A DNA stretch of 16,809 bases from JANNGC01 sp043757045 (GTDB taxonomy: Bacteria > Verrucomicrobiota > Verrucomicrobiia > Limisphaerales > SIBH01): the NCBI GenBank assembly GCA_043757045.1, contig JAYVQC010000226.1, positions 1-16,809 of the forward strand. Direction: 5' to 3'. Each line of letters begins with the position of its first letter. Position 1 is the first letter of the stretch. Below the pieces are notes generated by a model. That model was given only the letters and a program-made list of their open reading frames with translations. It was not told where the DNA came from and searched no databases. Made by a program: the position numbers and the translations under genes. Positions 13,738-16,809 of the stretch are shown piece after piece.

Positions 13738-14841
13738 CTATTTGTTCGCCAGCAACAGCACGGTGCCAATGACCGCGAGGAGCAACAGCACCGCAAAGAA
13801 TATTTTCACCCAGCTCTTCGGATACTCGCCCGCCACAGCCCCGGTGTAAGCGTTGATCACGACTTGGAATTTCTTCGTGCCGTAGTCGTAGTTCAGCAGC
13901 CAGACCGGCACGAGGATGTGCTTGAACGTCTGCGCGGAGTAGTCGGCGGCGACATTCAAGCTGCGGTGCGTGTCGCCCGGCACTTGCGCGGCGCACATCT
14001 GTTGTAGTTTCGCATCCATGGTGCTGCGCGCATTCTGAGCGGCCGCAAGCAGATCAATTTGGTAACGCTCCACCACCCAACCGCTAAGGAAGCCGGCCTT
14101 GTAGGGCACGAGTTCCCCGGTGGGGAACGGTTCCACGGCGCGCAACAATTCGGCGTGAACGCCGCGCGAGGCCGGCACCAATTCGTCGTCGAAGAAATTG
14201 TCCAGCGAACCGGCGCTCGGATACCAGCGTACCTTCTGCACTTGGCGCGTGCGGGAGTTGCCCTGGGCGTCGCGATAGCTTTCGGTCACGTAATAGTAGT
14301 CGCCGCTCTCCGCCGTCCAGTCAGCGTGAACCTGCGCGTCAAACGTCCAGTAAGGAATGTAGAGGCCCTTGACCTGATCGGTCATGGCCTTGTTCTTCAG
14401 CTTGTTCGGCGCCCAGAAATGCCCGCCGTACCATTCGCGGATCCTCTCGCGCACTTGCGTCTCGGCCAGCTTCATCGGCAGCACGCTCTCGGGCCGGAAG
14501 GCTTCCTTGATTTCCTCGTAAGGCACGAGCGCGGACGAGCCGCAGAAGTCGCAGCGCTGCCCGACGCGCGCCGGATCGAAGACCGAGATGGCCTGGCAAC
14601 TCTGGCACTTCACTGACGTCTTCTCCGCCTGCCAGCCCCGGTCGGCATCGGGAATGGAACGCAGCGCCGTCGCCAGATCGTTTTCCTTGATGACTTCATC
14701 GCCCGCCGCCGTGAGTTCCATCTGCGCCGGCGAAGTGGCCCCACAATACGGACAGATGAGCGCCTGCTGCGCGGGATTCCACTGCGCCTCGCCGCCGCAG
14801 GCGGGGCAGGAGAATTTTTTGTGGGCGGTGGCTTGGGACAT
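13738..14841 (-). CDS. YdjG-like double zinc-ribbon membrane protein
   Basis: The 367-residue protein begins with two zinc ribbons: Cys12, Cys15, Cys30 and Cys33, then Cys79, Cys82, Cys97 and Cys100. A large soluble region follows (about 110-340) with repeated aromatic strands (KGLYIPYWTFDAQVHADW, and later KHILVPVWLLNYDYG). A single transmembrane helix ends the protein (about 346-365). This layout matches the TFIIB-type zinc-ribbon proteins of the Bacillus subtilis YdjG kind. There, YdjG is encoded with YdjH, the SPFH protein YdjI and a PspA protein in a membrane stress operon. Here too a YdjI-like gene lies upstream, with a small membrane protein between. The biochemical role is unknown; an anchor or scaffold at the membrane is inferred. 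The gene starts 15 bp after the small membrane protein gene. Confidence 0.85.
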   Translation of the reverse strand: MSQATAHKKFSCPACGGEAQWNPAQQALICPYCGATSPAQMELTAAGDEVIKENDLATALRSIPDADRGWQAEKTSVKCQSCQAISVFDPARVGQRCDFCGSSALVPYEEIKEAFRPESVLPMKLAETQVRERIREWYGGHFWAPNKLKNKAMTDQVKGLYIPYWTFDAQVHADWTAESGDYYYVTESYRDAQGNSRTRQVQKVRWYPSAGSLDNFFDDELVPASRGVHAELLRAVEPFPTGELVPYKAGFLSGWVVERYQIDLLAAAQNARSTMDAKLQQMCAAQVPGDTHRSLNVAADYSAQTFKHILVPVWLLNYDYGTKKFQVVINAYTGAVAGEYPKSWVKIFFAVLLLLAVIGTVLLLANK

Positions 14842-14856
14842 GGTGCGATTCCAATA

Positions 14857-15102
14857 TCAGTCGAGCAATCTGTGAAGGCTGAAGTTCGTTAGAAACCCCA
14901 CTCCCACCGACAGTCCGACATAAATAAAAAGTTTCATTTCAGCCCATAGATCCTCATTCCACTCGCCACGGAATATGGAAACGATCTCGGGCGTGAACCA
15001 GAAGCGGAGGCACTCAAGAAACTCTCCAAAGCCATCAAAAAAGATTTTGAAGAGCAAAGCAGCCATCGCCACACCGGCACAGATTGCAAGCAGCAGAATC
15101 AC
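14857..15102 (-). CDS. Small two-helix membrane protein in the YdjG/YdjI-like operon
   Basis: The 81-residue protein has a hydrophobic N-terminal helix (about 1-22), a central amphipathic region rich in Phe and Trp (GEFLECLRFWFTPEIVSIF), an acidic patch (GEWNEDLWAEM) and a second helix (about 57-76). I do not recognise a named family, though similar proteins seem to accompany this operon type in related phyla (from memory, not checked). Its gene lies between the SPFH and zinc-ribbon genes, 15 bp ahead of the latter, so a membrane role in the same complex is likely. The gap of 249 bp upstream is filled by palindromic repeats. The start has only a weak GGGGA upstream. Codon pattern and hydrophobic layout support a real gene. 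Confidence 0.75.
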   Translation of the reverse strand: MILLLAICAGVAMAALLFKIFFDGFGEFLECLRFWFTPEIVSIFRGEWNEDLWAEMKLFIYVGLSVGVGFLTNFSLHRLLD

Positions 15103-15171
15103 AGTTGGAATCCCCGGTTCTCATCGCGGTTTTGCCAAGCGAGACGATTTCCGAAATGACAGGCCGCGTTT

Positions 15172-15305
15172 CCCCTCACCCCAGCCCTCTCCCCGAGGGA
15201 GAGGGGGCAAGTCAGCCAGCGTTGGGTGACGTCGAGTGCGTTCCTTGTGATGGAGACTGAATGCCGTTCTCCCTCTCCGCTGGGGAGAGGGCCGGGGTGA
15301 GGGGG
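15172..15305. repeat. Pair of inverted palindromic repeats (REP-like doublet)
   Basis: A 34 bp segment at 15172-15205 (starting CCCCTCACCCCAGCCCTC) recurs in inverted orientation at 15271-15304 with 30 of 34 positions matching. Each unit holds its own small stem, for example CCCTCTCC (15185-15192) with GGAGAGGG (15198-15205). The units are 65 bp apart. Translated, they give the PHPGPLPSGEGE and LSLGERAGVRG peptides seen as false genes in many genomes. The doublet fills the gap between the SPFH gene and the small membrane protein gene. Confidence 0.85.
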
Positions 15306-15351
15306 ACGGACGTCCACCATCGCAAAACGGTAATGAATCTTCGCAACCATT

Positions 15352-16419
15352 TTACCCATTCAAAAACTCCTCCAGCGCCGCCTTGGTCACGCGCCATGTC
15401 GCGCCGATCTTCTTCCCTTTGAGCGAGCCGTCGTTCAGCGAGGCCAGCACGTCGGCTTCGCTCACGCCGAGCGCGGTGGCGACTTCGGCGGTGCTGAGAA
15501 GCTGCGGCAGACCGCCAGCACCGGGCAGCGGTGGTGGCGCACCAGCAGCAGGCGTCGTTTGCGGAGTCGCCATCGCTGCCGCCATTTGCTGGCCCATCGC
15601 CAGGCCCGCGCCGAGTTGTGCGGCGGTGTTCGCCATGCCGCCACCTTCGCCGCCCTTGGTCATGGATTCAGCCATCTGGAACTTCACGTAGTCGTTCAGG
15701 TTGCCAATCGCCGCCATGCTCGAACGCTTGTCTATCGCCGCCTCGACTTCCGCGGGCAACGACACGTTCTCGACAATGAAGCTCGCCAGCTCGATGCCGT
15801 ATTTGCTCGTGAGCGCCGGATTGATTAGCGGCAGCAGCGACTCGCCGAGTTCCGAGTAGCGCGTCGCCACGTCCAGCACCGGCACCTTGGCCGAGGCCAG
15901 CGCGTCGGTGAAGACGCTCACGATGCGCGAACGCATGGCGTCGAGGAATTCATCCAGCCGGAAATGGTGATCCGTGCCCGCGACTTCTTTCAGGAAGACT
16001 TTCACGTCCACGACCTTGAAGTCGAACGTGCCGAAGGCCCGCGCGCGCACGATGCCGAAATCCGTGTCGCGCATCATGATGGGGTTGCTCGTGCCCCACT
16101 TGTTGCCGGTGAAGAGCCGCGTGTTGACGTAATACACGTCCGCCTTGAAGGGCGATTCGAAGCCGTACTTCCAGCCCTTGAGCGTGGAGAGAATCGGGAT
16201 GTTGTCGGTGACGAGTGAGTACTTGCCCGGCCCGAAAGTGTCGCCGAATTGGCCGAGGTAAATGAACTGGCACGTCTGCGACTCGCGCACGATGAGCTGC
16301 GCGCCACGTTTGATTTCCTTGTCCTCGTCCGGGAAGCGCCACGAGATCGTGTCGCGCGAATCGTCTTCCCACTGGATGATTTCGAGGAACTGCGTTTTGA
16401 GATAATCCATCAAACCCAT
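15352..16419 (-). CDS. YdjI-like SPFH domain protein with C-terminal helix-turn-helix
   Basis: From the ATG at 16417-16419, preceded by AAAGG at a 6-nt distance, the protein has 355 residues. It opens with the family pattern MGLMDYLKTQFLEIIQW, followed by RDTISWRFP and IPILSTLKGWKYGFESPFKADVYYVNT near 73-100. This identifies the YdjI (virion core-like) branch of SPFH/band 7 proteins, which form membrane-associated oligomers. A Gly/Ala/Pro-rich linker (about 255-303) leads to residues 307-353 (LLSTAEVATALGVSEADVLA, then KKIGATWRVTKAALEEFL). That is an excisionase/MerR-like helix-turn-helix pattern, where relatives such as B. subtilis YdjI have other tails. A longer frame from 16458 adds 13 residues not typical of the family. 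It is the first gene of the operon; partners in PspA-type membrane stress are inferred, and no pspA is in the window. Confidence 0.88.
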   Translation of the reverse strand: MGLMDYLKTQFLEIIQWEDDSRDTISWRFPDEDKEIKRGAQLIVRESQTCQFIYLGQFGDTFGPGKYSLVTDNIPILSTLKGWKYGFESPFKADVYYVNTRLFTGNKWGTSNPIMMRDTDFGIVRARAFGTFDFKVVDVKVFLKEVAGTDHHFRLDEFLDAMRSRIVSVFTDALASAKVPVLDVATRYSELGESLLPLINPALTSKYGIELASFIVENVSLPAEVEAAIDKRSSMAAIGNLNDYVKFQMAESMTKGGEGGGMANTAAQLGAGLAMGQQMAAAMATPQTTPAAGAPPPLPGAGGLPQLLSTAEVATALGVSEADVLASLNDGSLKGKKIGATWRVTKAALEEFLNG

Positions 16420-16500
16420 ATTAAACCTTTCGTTAAGTTGCGTTGCATCATCCGCCAAAACGCGGGACCGAAAAGGATAAATTCCGGGGAGATTTGTAAC

Positions 16501-16600
16501 TGGAGGGAGTGGGAAAGCGGGCAGGTGAGAAAGTGGGAGAGAGAGAACGAAGCTGTCGCCTTCAGCTCACCCGCTGACCTTCCCACCTGCTCACTCCCCC
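16501..16600. repeat. Imperfect inverted repeat between the SNF2 and SPFH genes
   Basis: A purine-rich strand with GGGAGTGGG and GCAGGTG (16521-16527) is mirrored by a pyrimidine-rich stretch with CACCTGC (16584-16590) and CACTCCC. A small inner stem AGCTG (16551-16555)/CAGCT (16563-16567) lies at the centre. The match is partial, with about 13 of 19 positions agreeing around the GCAGGTG core. It looks like a decayed palindromic intergenic element. I see no clear promoter for the SPFH gene in 16420-16500. Confidence 0.4.
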
Positions 16601-16607
16601 GCCCCCC

Positions 16608-16809
16608 TCACACTCCCAACAACTCCTGGATGTCTTCCCAACTCAGCGCCTCGGCCAGCTCCTCTTCGCTGCCGAGCGTGGCCTTGATGATGTCGCGCTT
16701 CTTCTGCTGGAGCGTGAGAATTTTTTCCTCCACCGTGCCGCGCGTGATCAGCTTGTAGCTCGTCACCACGCGGGTCTGCCCGATGCGATGCGCGCGGTCC
16801 GTGGCCTGG
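16608..16809 (-). CDS. C-terminal end of a SNF2-family helicase (partial)
   Basis: The last 66 residues of a protein that enters from beyond base 16809 end at the TGA 16608-16610. The visible part opens with QATDRAHRIGQTR, helicase motif VI of SNF2/Rad54-type DEAD/DEAH proteins. YKLITRGTVEEKILTLQQKK follows, which is the usual brace segment after the helicase core. The tail (LGSEEELAEALSWEDIQELLG) is typical of bacterial HepA/RapA-like SNF2 proteins. Such enzymes use ATP to move along double-stranded DNA and remodel protein-DNA complexes. The N-terminal part and any accessory domain lie outside the window, so the subfamily cannot be set. Confidence 0.92.
   Translation of the reverse strand, partial: QATDRAHRIGQTRVVTSYKLITRGTVEEKILTLQQKKRDIIKATLGSEEELAEALSWEDIQELLGV

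Noticed and set aside
12677..13996. Minus-strand open frame of 439 codons over the DUF1080 gene
   Set aside because: It runs through a strong intrinsic terminator, the lipoprotein gene and the DUF1080 gene, and has no recognisable domain. DUF1080 on the plus strand has a signal peptide and family motifs.
15099..15359. Minus-strand 86-codon open frame between the SPFH and small membrane protein genes
   Set aside because: Its peptide (PHPGPLPSGEGE, LSLGERAGVRG) is simply the translation of the palindromic repeat doublet, a common false gene.

Overview
The window comes from a GC-rich bacterial chromosome, most probably a Verrucomicrobiota member (Pedosphaeraceae/Limisphaerales type). This is inferred from the style of its pseudopilin leaders (RRAFTLIE with Ala at -1), a secreted DUF1080 protein, a YdjG/YdjI-type pair and many intergenic palindromic repeats. 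No rRNA or marker gene settles the taxonomy. Almost everything is on the minus strand; the only plus-strand gene is the DUF1080 gene at 12794-13420.

Read in the direction of transcription (right to left), the layout is as follows. (1) The C-terminal end of a SNF2-family helicase at the right edge. (2) A membrane-stress-like operon: a YdjI-like SPFH protein with a C-terminal excisionase-type helix-turn-helix, a small two-helix membrane protein, a YdjG-like double zinc-ribbon membrane protein, and a 59-residue lipoprotein. It is closed by a strong bidirectional terminator shared with the convergent DUF1080 gene. (3) serS and glgA, 7 bp apart. (4) After about 200 bp of hairpin-rich repeat and a good sigma70-like promoter (TTGACA-17-AATAGT), a type IV pilus/type II secretion engine: PilB-like ATPase 2, PilT-like ATPase, PilB-like ATPase 1 and a PilC/GspF platform protein. 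(5) A BrnT/BrnA-type toxin-antitoxin pair with its own candidate promoter and two operator-like repeats. (6) A run of tightly packed or overlapping pseudopilin genes in G-G-H-I-J order that continues past the left edge.

The two assembly ATPases, the PilT-type ATPase and the platform protein would power extension and retraction of a pseudopilus made from the pseudopilins. No secretin, GspL/M/N or prepilin peptidase lies inside the window, so substrate and exact class (T2SS, type IV pilus or a lineage-specific hybrid) cannot be decided. The toxin-antitoxin pair splits this locus: the antitoxin stop codon overlaps or abuts the first pseudopilin start, so the pseudopilin genes may be read from the toxin-antitoxin promoter. 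The best leads are this arrangement, the DNA-binding-like tail on the SPFH protein with its small membrane partner, the altered Walker B region of PilB-like ATPase 2, and several kinds of palindromic or tandem intergenic repeats. No gene-free stretch exceeds 300 bp. No tRNA, rRNA, CRISPR array or insertion-sequence transposase was seen.
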